Below, piece by piece: positions 22,519 through 30,932 of a stretch of DNA of 64,000 nt (positions within the stretch are counted from its first letter, which is position 1; each line of letters begins with the position of its first letter). This DNA is from Lentzea waywayandensis (GTDB taxonomy: Bacteria > Actinomycetota > Actinomycetes > Mycobacteriales > Pseudonocardiaceae), in NCBI RefSeq assembly GCF_900115955.1, contig NZ_FOYL01000001.1, positions 248,001-312,000 of the forward strand, read 5' to 3'. The translations under genes and the position numbers were made by a program. The notes beneath the pieces are model-generated. The model made no database searches. It had not been told where the DNA came from and saw nothing but the letters and a program-made list of their open reading frames with translations.

Positions 22519-25500
22519 GTGCGCAGGTGGGAGCTCGTCTCGGGCGGCGCGGCGAAGTTCTGGGAGATCGGTCAGGACGGTGCCGCGGTCACCGTCCGGT
22601 TCGGACGACTGGACACGCACGGCCAGACCCAGACCAAGGAGCTGGCGTCCGCGGAGGCGGCACAGGCGCACGTCGCGAAGCTGGTGGCGGAGAAGGAGAA
22701 GAAGGGCTACCGCGCGGTCGGCTCCGCCGAGGTGGCCGCGCCCCGGCCAGGCGACGGGCCGGCCTCCACCTCCGACGCCGCACAGCCCGCTGACGCCCTA
22801 CCGGTGACCACCTCGCCCGCCCCACAGCCCGCTGACGCTCCCCCTGCGACCACCTCCCCAGCCGAGAAGCCCGTAGCCGTCGACGAGGACACCTGGGTGA
22901 TGCCCAAGGCCTGGCTGCGCGACGCGGTGCGGCAGCGGGGTTTCCACCCCGCTCCCGAGTTCTCCGTCGACCCCGAACTGGCGGAGGAGGCCCGGCGGCG
23001 CGTCGGCCAGCAGACGGACACCACGGTCGAGCGGATCCTGTCCGAACCGGCCTCCGACCCCGATCTCGTTCAGGCGGCGCGCGAGCACCTCGCCGGACGG
23101 CCGAATCCCACCGGGGCGGCGGCGATCGCGGCGATCATCTCCAGCGGCGAGCAGTCCGTGCACGCCTGGATCGCCGACCACGGCCTGGTGTTCGCGACGG
23201 AGGCCACCGTCGAGTTCATGAGGCTGATGTGCACACGCGAGTGGCTTTCGCAGCAGCGCGCGTACGGCAACGAACGGCTGGCGTCCCGTGATGGGTACTA
23301 CCACATCACGATCGGCAGCGCCGACTGCAAGATGCTGCTGGCGATCCGGTACGCGCTCGCGATCGCGGACGACGCCGAGCGGGACGCCGCGGAGACCGCG
23401 CTGGGCAGGCTCGACGAGATCGACGAGCCCAACGTCAAGCTGGTGCGGGCGTTCCTGATGCCAGGACGGCCCGGCTGGTTCCAGGAGGCATGCCAGACGC
23501 CGCACACGGGCACCCGCTGGTGGCTCCTTCATTGCAGTGCCGGCACCTTCGAGGAGTTCGAGAGCGCGCCGTCCTCGGTGGCCGGCAACTCGACCGTCCT
23601 CCACACGGCGCTGTACGTGCTGGGTCCGGCTATCGCGCCGTTGCTCGCAGACGCGCTCGACCACCAGTACCAGCGCGCGGACACCCGCAAGCAGGTGCTG
23701 AAGACGCTCGTCGCGCTGCCCATCGACGAGGCGTTCACGATTCTGCTCGACCGGATCGACACGAAGTACGTGCGCCCGGCCGTGCTGTCGATGATGACGG
23801 CGTACCCGGCGCGGGCAGCCAGGCTGCTCGGCGAACGCTCCGCCCGCAACGAGGAGTTCCGCCGGCTGCTCAGCGTGCACCTGCGGTCGTATCCGCACCT
23901 GGACGCGCCCACCGGTTTCGTGGAGGTCGAGTCCTCGGCGGTGCCGGAGGCATCGGCGGAGGAGCTGCCCGCGTTGCTGGCGTCGCCGCCGTGGCTGCAC
24001 CGCAAGCCGGCGGTGAAGCCGGTGGTGGTGCCGGATCTCCCGGTGCCCGGACCGTCGCTCACGTGGCAGCCGGGTGAGCGGGAGGAGTGGCTGAAGGACG
24101 GCCACTGGGACACCCACGCCTACAAGACCTGGCAGCACTGGCTGGCGGAGTACAAGGCCGGCCGGATCGGCTACCGCATGGCCGACCTGCTCGTCGGGGC
24201 ACCCGAGGACGAGGTGCGTCACCTGCTCGCGGACTGGCAGCCCAACCTGGGCTGGAGTGCTGAATCCGCGGGCAAGCGACTCGCCGCGAAGTTCGGCTTC
24301 GACGCGTTGCCTCCGCTGCTGCGCATCGTGGAGAGGAACTCCGCCACGGCCGTGATCGTGCTGCCGTTCGCGACGCCCGAGGTCGCCGCGCTGATGGCGG
24401 ACTGGCTGGTGCGGCTCAAGCAGGTCCGCAAGACGGCACTGAGCTGGCTCGCCCGGCACCGCGAGATGGCCGCGCGTCTCCTGATTCCCGCTGCCCTGGG
24501 CAAGCCCGGTACCGAACGGCGCAACGCCGAGACCGCGATCCGCCACCTGCACGGCCTCGGGGTGGACGTCGTGGCGCTGGCTCCCACCCCGGAGGCGGCC
24601 GAGGGCCTGCGGACCTTCCTGTCCGTCGACCCCGTCGACGTGCTGCCCGCCAAGCTGCCGGTGATCGGCGAGTGGGCGGACACCCGCCTGTTGCCCCAGG
24701 TCCTGTTGCGCGATCGCAAGCAGGCTCTGTCCCCTGAGGCCGCACGTCATCTGCTGATGACGGCGGCGCTGTCCAAGCCGGGCGACATCTACGCCGGACT
24801 GCCGATCGCCCGCGAGGCGCTCGACCCCGGCTCGCTGGCGGAGTTCGCGTGGGCGGTCTTCGGGCGCTGGCAGGAGGTCGGCGCGCCGCCGAAGGAGGGC
24901 TGGGCGCTGACCGCGCTCGGCTGGTTCGGCGACGACTCGACGGTCCGCGCGCTGTCGCCGCTGATCCGGGTGTGGCCGGGCGAGAGCCAGCACACCAGGG
25001 CGGTGGCGGGTCTCGACGTGCTCGCCGACATCGGCACCGAGGTCGCCCTGTCGCACCTGAACAGCATCGCGGAGAAGGTGAAGTTCAAGGGCCTCAAGAC
25101 CAAGGCCCAGGAGAAGGTCGCCCAGATCGCCGACGAGCTGGGCCTGTCCCGCGACCAGCTGGCGGACCGCCTCGTGCCGCGCCTGGGCCTCGACGACGCC
25201 GCGAGCCTGGTGATCGACTACGGCCCGCGCCAGTTCACGGTCGGCTTCGACGAGCAGCTCAAGCCCTACGTCCTCGACCCGGACGGCAAGCGCCGCAAGG
25301 ACCTCCCGAAGCCCGGCGCGAAGGACGACCAGGACCAGGCCCCGCTGGAGCACAAGCGGTTCGCGGCACTGAAGAAGGACGTCCGCGCCGTCGCGTCCGA
25401 CCAGATCCACCGGCTGGAACGGGCGATGGTCGACCAGCGCACGTGGACCGCCGAGGAGTTCCACGCCGTCCTCGCCGGCCACCCGCTGCTCTGGCACATC

Positions 25501-26085
25501 GTCCGCCGGCTCGTGTGGATCACCTCTGACGGCCTCTCGTTCCGCCTGGCGGAGGACCGCACGCTCGCCGACTCCAGCGACGACGAGTTCACGCTCCCCG
25601 AGGACGCCACCGTCCGCGTGGCGCACCCGGTGGACCTCCAGGCCGAGCTGGAGGCGTGGGGCGAGGTCTTCGCCGACTACGAGATCCTCCAGCCGTTCCC
25701 GCAACTGGGCCGCCCCCTGCACCTGGTACCCGCGGGCGAGAACCTCCTGCCCCAGCTGAAGAAGTACTGCGACGTCGACCTCCCGATCGGCAAGATCCTC
25801 AGCCTCACCAAGAAGGGCTGGATCCGCGGCGAGCCCCAGGACGGCGGGGTGGAGTGCTGGATCACCCGTCCGCTACCGTCCGGCGGCGCCCTGGTCGCGT
25901 CGCTCGACCCCGGCATCGCGGTGGGCGCGATCGACGTCTTCCCCGAGGTCAAGTTCACCGAACTGTGGTTCTCGGCCGACGGGCACGGCTACTGGTCGTC
26001 CCAGCGCAACGGGTCGGGCACGTTGGAGGCAGACGCCATCACGGCCTCCGAGCTGCTGTCCGAACTGGAGTCACTGCAGTCGTAA
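22519..26085 (+). CDS. WGR domain / DUF4132 (MolR/YehI-like) protein, paralogue 2
   Basis: An 1188-residue protein built like its neighbours: WGR domain at 1-70 (AKFWEIGQDGAAVTVRFGRL), an Ala/Pro/Thr linker at about 72-118 with short repeats (DALPVTTSPAPQPADA), helical repeats, and DUF4132 at about 884-1065. The C-terminal third is the most similar to the other two copies, the region just after the linker the least, which suggests that the shared core is constrained while the middle part has specialised. GTG 22519 has AGGGAG at 22507-22512. Only a decayed damage-type promoter precedes it. The gap to paralogue 3 (114 bases) carries a fresh promoter. Confidence 0.9.
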   Translation: MRRWELVSGGAAKFWEIGQDGAAVTVRFGRLDTHGQTQTKELASAEAAQAHVAKLVAEKEKKGYRAVGSAEVAAPRPGDGPASTSDAAQPADALPVTTSPAPQPADAPPATTSPAEKPVAVDEDTWVMPKAWLRDAVRQRGFHPAPEFSVDPELAEEARRRVGQQTDTTVERILSEPASDPDLVQAAREHLAGRPNPTGAAAIAAIISSGEQSVHAWIADHGLVFATEATVEFMRLMCTREWLSQQRAYGNERLASRDGYYHITIGSADCKMLLAIRYALAIADDAERDAAETALGRLDEIDEPNVKLVRAFLMPGRPGWFQEACQTPHTGTRWWLLHCSAGTFEEFESAPSSVAGNSTVLHTALYVLGPAIAPLLADALDHQYQRADTRKQVLKTLVALPIDEAFTILLDRIDTKYVRPAVLSMMTAYPARAARLLGERSARNEEFRRLLSVHLRSYPHLDAPTGFVEVESSAVPEASAEELPALLASPPWLHRKPAVKPVVVPDLPVPGPSLTWQPGEREEWLKDGHWDTHAYKTWQHWLAEYKAGRIGYRMADLLVGAPEDEVRHLLADWQPNLGWSAESAGKRLAAKFGFDALPPLLRIVERNSATAVIVLPFATPEVAALMADWLVRLKQVRKTALSWLARHREMAARLLIPAALGKPGTERRNAETAIRHLHGLGVDVVALAPTPEAAEGLRTFLSVDPVDVLPAKLPVIGEWADTRLLPQVLLRDRKQALSPEAARHLLMTAALSKPGDIYAGLPIAREALDPGSLAEFAWAVFGRWQEVGAPPKEGWALTALGWFGDDSTVRALSPLIRVWPGESQHTRAVAGLDVLADIGTEVALSHLNSIAEKVKFKGLKTKAQEKVAQIADELGLSRDQLADRLVPRLGLDDAASLVIDYGPRQFTVGFDEQLKPYVLDPDGKRRKDLPKPGAKDDQDQAPLEHKRFAALKKDVRAVASDQIHRLERAMVDQRTWTAEEFHAVLAGHPLLWHIVRRLVWITSDGLSFRLAEDRTLADSSDDEFTLPEDATVRVAHPVDLQAELEAWGEVFADYEILQPFPQLGRPLHLVPAGENLLPQLKKYCDVDLPIGKILSLTKKGWIRGEPQDGGVECWITRPLPSGGALVASLDPGIAVGAIDVFPEVKFTELWFSADGHGYWSSQRNGSGTLEADAITASELLSELESLQS

Positions 26086-26094
26086 CACCGTAAA

Positions 26095-26148
26095 CAGGGG
26101 GTCTGATCAGCTCTTTAAGATCACCGTAAAGAATTGTCAGACCCCCTG
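26095..26148. repeat. 12-bp inverted repeat enclosing the promoter region of paralogue 3
   Basis: CAGGGGGTCTGA at 26095-26106 and TCAGACCCCCTG at 26137-26148 are perfect complements, 30 bases apart in an AT-richer spacer (CTCTTTAAGATC and so on). The right arm lies inside the damage-type promoter. The same arm sequence forms an inverted repeat around the promoter of paralogue 1, on the other side. It may be a second protein-binding site; a terminator for paralogue 2 is the alternative, since it starts 9 bases after that gene's stop. Confidence 0.6.
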
Positions 26149-26156
26149 AGTAACGT
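26134..26156 (+). promoter_or_regulatory. DNA-damage (PafBC / RecA-NDp type) promoter of paralogue 3 and the MoxR operon
   Basis: TTGTCAG-AC, 8 bases, TAACGT. It fits the consensus tTGTCRGtg-N8-TAnnnT at every position except the tg, which is ac. The 8-base spacer (CCCCTGAG) is identical to that before paralogue 1. The predicted start would be near 26163, about 37 bases before GTG 26200. Since all genes from 26200 to 36035 overlap or touch, this promoter would drive the whole WGR-MoxR-DUF5682-VWA-SWIM operon. Confidence 0.75.
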
Positions 26157-26199
26157 CCGTGCACATCAACTCCCTTGTGTGGCCCCAGGAGGTACAGCA

Positions 26200-29100
26200 G
26201 TGCGCAGGTGGGAACTCGTCGCGGACGGCTCCGCGAAGTTCTGGGAGATCGGACAGGACGGCGCGACGGTGACCGTCCGGTTCGGACGGCTGGGAACCGC
26301 CGGCCAGACCCAGACCAAGGAGCTGGCCTCCGCCGAGGCGGCCGACGCGCACGTCACGAAGCTGGTGGCGGAGAAGGAGAAGAAGGGCTACAGACCGGAA
26401 GGCGCCGCCGCCGAACCACAGCAGCCCGCGGCCACCGAGCCCACCGCCGCACAGCTCGCCACCACCACGCCCGGCGCGCCGCAGCCCTCCGCCCGGCAGC
26501 ACGCCACCACCACGCCCGGTGCCCAGCCCTCCGCCCAGCAACCTGCTGCCCAACCACTCGCCGCCGCACCTCCAACGCCCCCCAAACCCGCCACCCAACG
26601 CCCCGCCACCGAGCCCGCCGCCACCACTCCCACAGCCCCCCTCGACGAAGACACCTGGGTAATCCCCAAGGCATGGCTGCGCGACGCGGTGCGCCAGCGC
26701 GAGTTCGACCCGGCGCCGGAGTTCGCCATCGACCCGGCGAAGGCCGAGCAGGCCCGGCAGCAGATCACCGAACAGGCGGAGGCGATCGAGAACGGCCTCA
26801 CTGCCAAGGGCTCGAAGGCAGAACTGGTCAGCGCGGCCCGCGAACACCTGGCCGGGCAACCGACCCCTATCGGCGCGGCGGCGATCGCGGCCATCACGAA
26901 GCCGGGCGTGCCCGCCGTGCACGCCTGGATCGCCGATCACGGCCTCGCGTTCGCCACCAAGGCGGTCGTCGAGCTCATGGGTCTGACCTTCTCGGACGAG
27001 TGGGACGACAAGCGCGGCAAGTGGACCGGCATCTGCCTCCAGTACAACCACCGCAGCGGCTTCCAGACGTCGATCGGCGAACCGGAAGGTCTGATGCTGA
27101 CCGCCCTCCGGTACGCGATCGCCACCGCTGGCCCCGAGGAACGCGCGGCCGCCGAGGGCGAACTGGAGCAGTTCGGCAAGTCGAAGACCGAGAAGGAACT
27201 CCGGTCCTTCCTGATGCCCGAGCGGGCGGAGTGGTTCACCGAGGTCCGCAAGCAGAACTACACGCGGAGCCGGTGGTGGATGCTGCCGTGCTGCGCCCGG
27301 AGCCTCGAGGACTTCAAGACGGCCGAGCAGTCCGTCACGGCGTCGGCGTTCCTGCTCTACACGGCGGTGTACGTGCTGGGGCCGGCCGTCGCGCCGTTGC
27401 TCGCGGAGGAGCTCGACTCCGACAGCTACCACCAGCGAACGGGCGGCCGCAAGCAGGCTTTGACCGTGCTCGCGGCCTTACCGACGGACGAGGCGTTCAC
27501 GATCCTGCTCGACCGGCTGGACGGCAAGTACGTGCGGCCCGCCGTGGTGTCGGCGATGAGGGCGTTCCCCGTGAGGGCCGCGCGGCTGCTGGCCGAGCGC
27601 GCGTCGTCGAGTGATCACGCACGCCGGCTGCTGCACATCCACCTGCGGAGCAACCCGCACCTGACCGTGCCCGACGAGGTCGTCGCGCTGCTCGCCGAGT
27701 CCGCCGAGGCGATCATGCCGGAGGCGACCGCGGACCAGCTTCCGGCGCTGCTGGCCTCACCGCCGTGGCTCAGCCGCAAGAAGCCGGTGAAGCCCGTCGT
27801 GCTGGCGGATCTGCCGGTGCCCGAGGCGGCGGTGATCTGGGAGCCGGGCGAGCACGAGCAGTGGCTCGCGTCCGGCGCGGAGTGGGTGCAGGACCACCAC
27901 GACTGGCGCAACCTGCTCAAGGAGTACCAGGCCGGCCTGATCGGCTACTACGACAACGACCTGTTCCTCCTCGCTCCCGAGGAGGAGGTGCGGCACCTTC
28001 TCGCGGACTGGAAGCCGGTCTACAGCCACGGCGTCGAGGAGTGGGGCAAGAACATCGCCGCCCGGTTCGGTGTCGACGCCGCACCGGCGCTCATCCGGCA
28101 CGTCCAGTCCGCGGCGGCGGGGACCGGGATGGTGCTGCTGCCCTTCGCCACCGTCGAGGTGGCCACGCAGATGGCCGACTGGTTCGCCCGTACCAAGGCG
28201 GCCCGGCGCTGGGGCCTCGACTGGCTCGCCCGGCACCGCGAGCAGGCCGTCCGTCTCCTCATCCCGGCGGCGGCCGGGAAGGCGGGCGTCCCTCGCCGCA
28301 ACGCCGAGGCGGCGCTGCGGCACCTGAACAACAACCTCGGTGTCGACGTGGCGGCCATCGCCAAGGAATGCGGTGCCGAGGCCGCGATCGACGTCGTGCT
28401 CTCGGTCGACCCGGTCGACGTGCTGCCCGCGAAGCTGCCGGCGATCGGCGAGTGGGCGGACACCCGGCTGCTGCCGCAGGTGCTGCTGGCGGACCGCAGG
28501 CACGCCCTGTCCGCCGAGGTCGCCGGTCATCTGCAGATGACGGCCGCGCTGTCCAAGCCGGGCGAGCTCTACGCGGGCCTGCCGATCGCCCGTGAGGCAC
28601 TCGACCCCGACTCGCTGGCGGAGTTCGCGTGGGCCGTCTTCCAGGCGTGGGAGCAGGCGGGCGCGCCGCCGAAGGAGAGCTGGGCGCTGAGCGCACTCGG
28701 CTGGTTCGGCGACGACGACACCGTGCGCAGGCTGTCGCCGCTGATCCGCAACTGGCCCGGTGAGAGCCAGCACGCCAGGGCGGTCAGCGGACTCGACGTG
28801 CTGGCCGACATCGGCACCGAGGTGGCGCTGTCGCACCTGAACAGCATCGCGGAGAAGGTGTCGTTCAAGGGCCTCAAGACCAGGGCGCAGGAGAAGGTCG
28901 CCCAGATCGCGGCCGAGCTCGGCCTGTCCCGCGACCAGCTGTCGGACCGGCTGGTCCCGCGCCTGGGCCTGGACGAGGCGGCGACCCTGGTGATCGACTA
29001 CGGCTCCCGCCGGTTCACCGTGGGCTTCGACGAACAGCTCAAGCCGTTCGTGCTGGACCCGGACGGCAAGCGCCGCAAGGATCTGCCGAAGCCCAGTGCG

Positions 29101-29865
29101 AAGGACGACGAGGACCTCGCACCGCTGGAGCACAAGCGGTTCATGGCGCTGAAGAAGGACGTCCGCACCATCGCGTCCGACCAGATCCAACGGCTCGAAC
29201 GCGCCATGGTCGACCAGCGCGAGTGGAGCGCCGAGGAGTTCCTCACGGTCCTCGCCGCGCATCCGCTGCTGTGGCACCTGGTCCGCCGCCTGGTCTGGAT
29301 CACCGACGAGGGCACCTCGTTCCGCCTGGCCGAGGACCGCACGCTCGCCGACGAGCACGACGACGAGTTCACGTTGTCCGAGACCGCCACGGTCCGTGTG
29401 GCGCACGCGGTCGAGCTGCGGGAGGCGTCGGCGGCCTGGGGCGAGGTCTTCGCGGACTACGAGATCCTCCAGCCGTTCCCGCAGCTGGGCCGTCCGGTCC
29501 ACCTGCTGACCTCCGCCGACGACCTGCTCCCCCGGCTGAAGAAGTACTGCGACACCCCCTACCCGATCGGCAAGATCCTGGGTCTGACCAAGAAGGGCTG
29601 GGTGCGCGGGACACCGCAGGACGCGGGCGTCGAGTGCTGGATCACCCGGCCGTTCCCGGACGGCGGCGCGCTCGTCGCCAGGCTCGAGCCCGGCATCGCG
29701 GTGGGCGCCATGGACGTCTTCCCCGAGGTCGGTTTCAGCGACATGTGGTTCTCGCGCAACGGTCACGGCGCGTGGTCCGCGCCGTCGGACGCGCCCACCA
29801 CCTACGAGATCGCCCCGATCACCCTCTCCGAGCTCTTCTCCGAACTGGAGTCCCTGCTGCCATGA
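26200..29865 (+). CDS. WGR domain / DUF4132 (MolR/YehI-like) protein, paralogue 3
   Basis: A 1221-residue protein: WGR domain at 1-70 (AKFWEIGQDGATVTVRFGRL), a long low-complexity linker of Ala, Pro, Thr and Gln at about 72-148, helical repeats, and DUF4132 at about 917-1100 (LDEAATLVIDYGSRRF). It is the longest copy, mainly because of the linker. GTG 26200 follows a perfect AGGAGG at 26187-26192; a longer open frame back to 26134 would start inside the promoter and is rejected. Its stop overlaps the MoxR start as ATGA, so this copy, not the other two, is directly tied to the ATPase. It is the probable direct equivalent of YehI in the yeh locus. Confidence 0.9.
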   Translation: MRRWELVADGSAKFWEIGQDGATVTVRFGRLGTAGQTQTKELASAEAADAHVTKLVAEKEKKGYRPEGAAAEPQQPAATEPTAAQLATTTPGAPQPSARQHATTTPGAQPSAQQPAAQPLAAAPPTPPKPATQRPATEPAATTPTAPLDEDTWVIPKAWLRDAVRQREFDPAPEFAIDPAKAEQARQQITEQAEAIENGLTAKGSKAELVSAAREHLAGQPTPIGAAAIAAITKPGVPAVHAWIADHGLAFATKAVVELMGLTFSDEWDDKRGKWTGICLQYNHRSGFQTSIGEPEGLMLTALRYAIATAGPEERAAAEGELEQFGKSKTEKELRSFLMPERAEWFTEVRKQNYTRSRWWMLPCCARSLEDFKTAEQSVTASAFLLYTAVYVLGPAVAPLLAEELDSDSYHQRTGGRKQALTVLAALPTDEAFTILLDRLDGKYVRPAVVSAMRAFPVRAARLLAERASSSDHARRLLHIHLRSNPHLTVPDEVVALLAESAEAIMPEATADQLPALLASPPWLSRKKPVKPVVLADLPVPEAAVIWEPGEHEQWLASGAEWVQDHHDWRNLLKEYQAGLIGYYDNDLFLLAPEEEVRHLLADWKPVYSHGVEEWGKNIAARFGVDAAPALIRHVQSAAAGTGMVLLPFATVEVATQMADWFARTKAARRWGLDWLARHREQAVRLLIPAAAGKAGVPRRNAEAALRHLNNNLGVDVAAIAKECGAEAAIDVVLSVDPVDVLPAKLPAIGEWADTRLLPQVLLADRRHALSAEVAGHLQMTAALSKPGELYAGLPIAREALDPDSLAEFAWAVFQAWEQAGAPPKESWALSALGWFGDDDTVRRLSPLIRNWPGESQHARAVSGLDVLADIGTEVALSHLNSIAEKVSFKGLKTRAQEKVAQIAAELGLSRDQLSDRLVPRLGLDEAATLVIDYGSRRFTVGFDEQLKPFVLDPDGKRRKDLPKPSAKDDEDLAPLEHKRFMALKKDVRTIASDQIQRLERAMVDQREWSAEEFLTVLAAHPLLWHLVRRLVWITDEGTSFRLAEDRTLADEHDDEFTLSETATVRVAHAVELREASAAWGEVFADYEILQPFPQLGRPVHLLTSADDLLPRLKKYCDTPYPIGKILGLTKKGWVRGTPQDAGVECWITRPFPDGGALVARLEPGIAVGAMDVFPEVGFSDMWFSRNGHGAWSAPSDAPTTYEIAPITLSELFSELESLLP

Positions 29866-30932
29866 CCAGCACCCAGACGATGCAGCGTCCTCCCGCCGAG
29901 GTCCGCTACGCCGACGAGCTCGCCCGGCTGCGGGACACCGACACCGCGCCCAGGCCGCCGGGCTGGGCGCTGAGCCTCGAAGCCGCGCGCCGGTTCGTGG
30001 TGGGCGACGAGAACCGGGGCATCAGCAGGAAGTTCGTGGGCGATCCGTCCCTTGTGGACAGAGCGCTGGTCACGCTGGCCACGAGCCGCGGCCTGATGCT
30101 GGTCGGTGAGCCGGGCACGGCGAAGTCACTGCTGTCCGAGCTGATCGCGGCGGCGGTGTGCGGCGAGTCGACGCTGACGATCCAGGGTGGCGCGGCCACC
30201 ACCGAGGACCAGATCAAGTACTCGTGGAACTACGCGCTGCTGGTCGCGGAGGGTCCGTCGCCGCGCTCGCTCGTGCCGGCGCCGATGCTGCGGGGCATGG
30301 CCGAGGGCAAGATCGTGCGGTTCGAGGAGATCACCCGCTGCCCGCTCGAGGTCCAGGACTGCATGCTGTCGATGCTGTCCGACCGCGTGATGGCGATCGG
30401 TGAGCTGAACGGCCCGGACGGCATGGTGTTCGCACAGGACGGGTTCAACGTGATCGCCACAGCGAACACGCGTGACCGGGGCGTCAACGAGATGAGCGCC
30501 GCGCTAAAGCGGCGGTTCAACTTCGAGACGGTGTTCCCGATCGCGGACTTCGACACCGAGCTCGCGCTGGTCGAGCAGGAGGCGGCGAAGCTGCTGGAGA
30601 AGTCGGGCGTCGAGCTCGCGCCGAGGCGTGACGTGCTGGAGGTCCTGGTCCGCACGTTCCGCGATCTGCGCGAGGGCGGCGACCGGCTCACCACGGTGAT
30701 GAGCACGGCCGAGGCGGTGTCGGTGGCGCACGCGGTCGGACTGCGGGGGTGGTTCCTGCGCGGCGAGGTCGGGTCGGCCGCAGACGTCGTGGAGTGCCTG
30801 GCGGGCACGGCGGCGAAGGACAACGCGGAGGACCTGGCGCGGTTGCGGCGGTACCTGGAGCAGCACGCGTCGCGGCGCAAGGGCAAGCAGTGGCAGGAGC
30901 TGCACCGCGCCCGGCACCTGCTGCCCGGCTGA
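29862..30932 (+). CDS. MoxR-family AAA+ ATPase (YehL-like)
   Basis: A 356-residue AAA+ ATPase. Walker A is GEPGTAKS at 82-89, Walker B IVRFEEI at 151-157, sensor 1 is in VIATANTRD at about 197-205, and the arginine-finger segment is ALKRRFNFE at about 214-222. MoxR ATPases are chaperone-like machines that act with VWA-domain partners to remodel or insert cofactors into target proteins; the yehL subfamily is defined by neighbours of the kinds seen here. The ATG overlaps the WGR paralogue 3 stop by 4 bases, and its own stop overlaps the next start (TGATG). It would therefore be made in step with the WGR and DUF5682 proteins. Confidence 0.95.
   Translation: MTSTQTMQRPPAEVRYADELARLRDTDTAPRPPGWALSLEAARRFVVGDENRGISRKFVGDPSLVDRALVTLATSRGLMLVGEPGTAKSLLSELIAAAVCGESTLTIQGGAATTEDQIKYSWNYALLVAEGPSPRSLVPAPMLRGMAEGKIVRFEEITRCPLEVQDCMLSMLSDRVMAIGELNGPDGMVFAQDGFNVIATANTRDRGVNEMSAALKRRFNFETVFPIADFDTELALVEQEAAKLLEKSGVELAPRRDVLEVLVRTFRDLREGGDRLTTVMSTAEAVSVAHAVGLRGWFLRGEVGSAADVVECLAGTAAKDNAEDLARLRRYLEQHASRRKGKQWQELHRARHLLPG

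Noticed and set aside
26134-26199. A longer N-terminus for WGR paralogue 3, starting at TTG 26134
   Set aside because: The frame is open, but it begins inside the -35 element of the promoter, and the two paralogues start at VRRWEL. AGGAGG at 26187-26192 fits GTG 26200.
22429-26200. Recent segmental duplication by an insertion sequence
   Set aside because: The three WGR genes differ in length, linkers and middle regions, and no transposase or terminal repeats of an IS flank them, so duplication is old.
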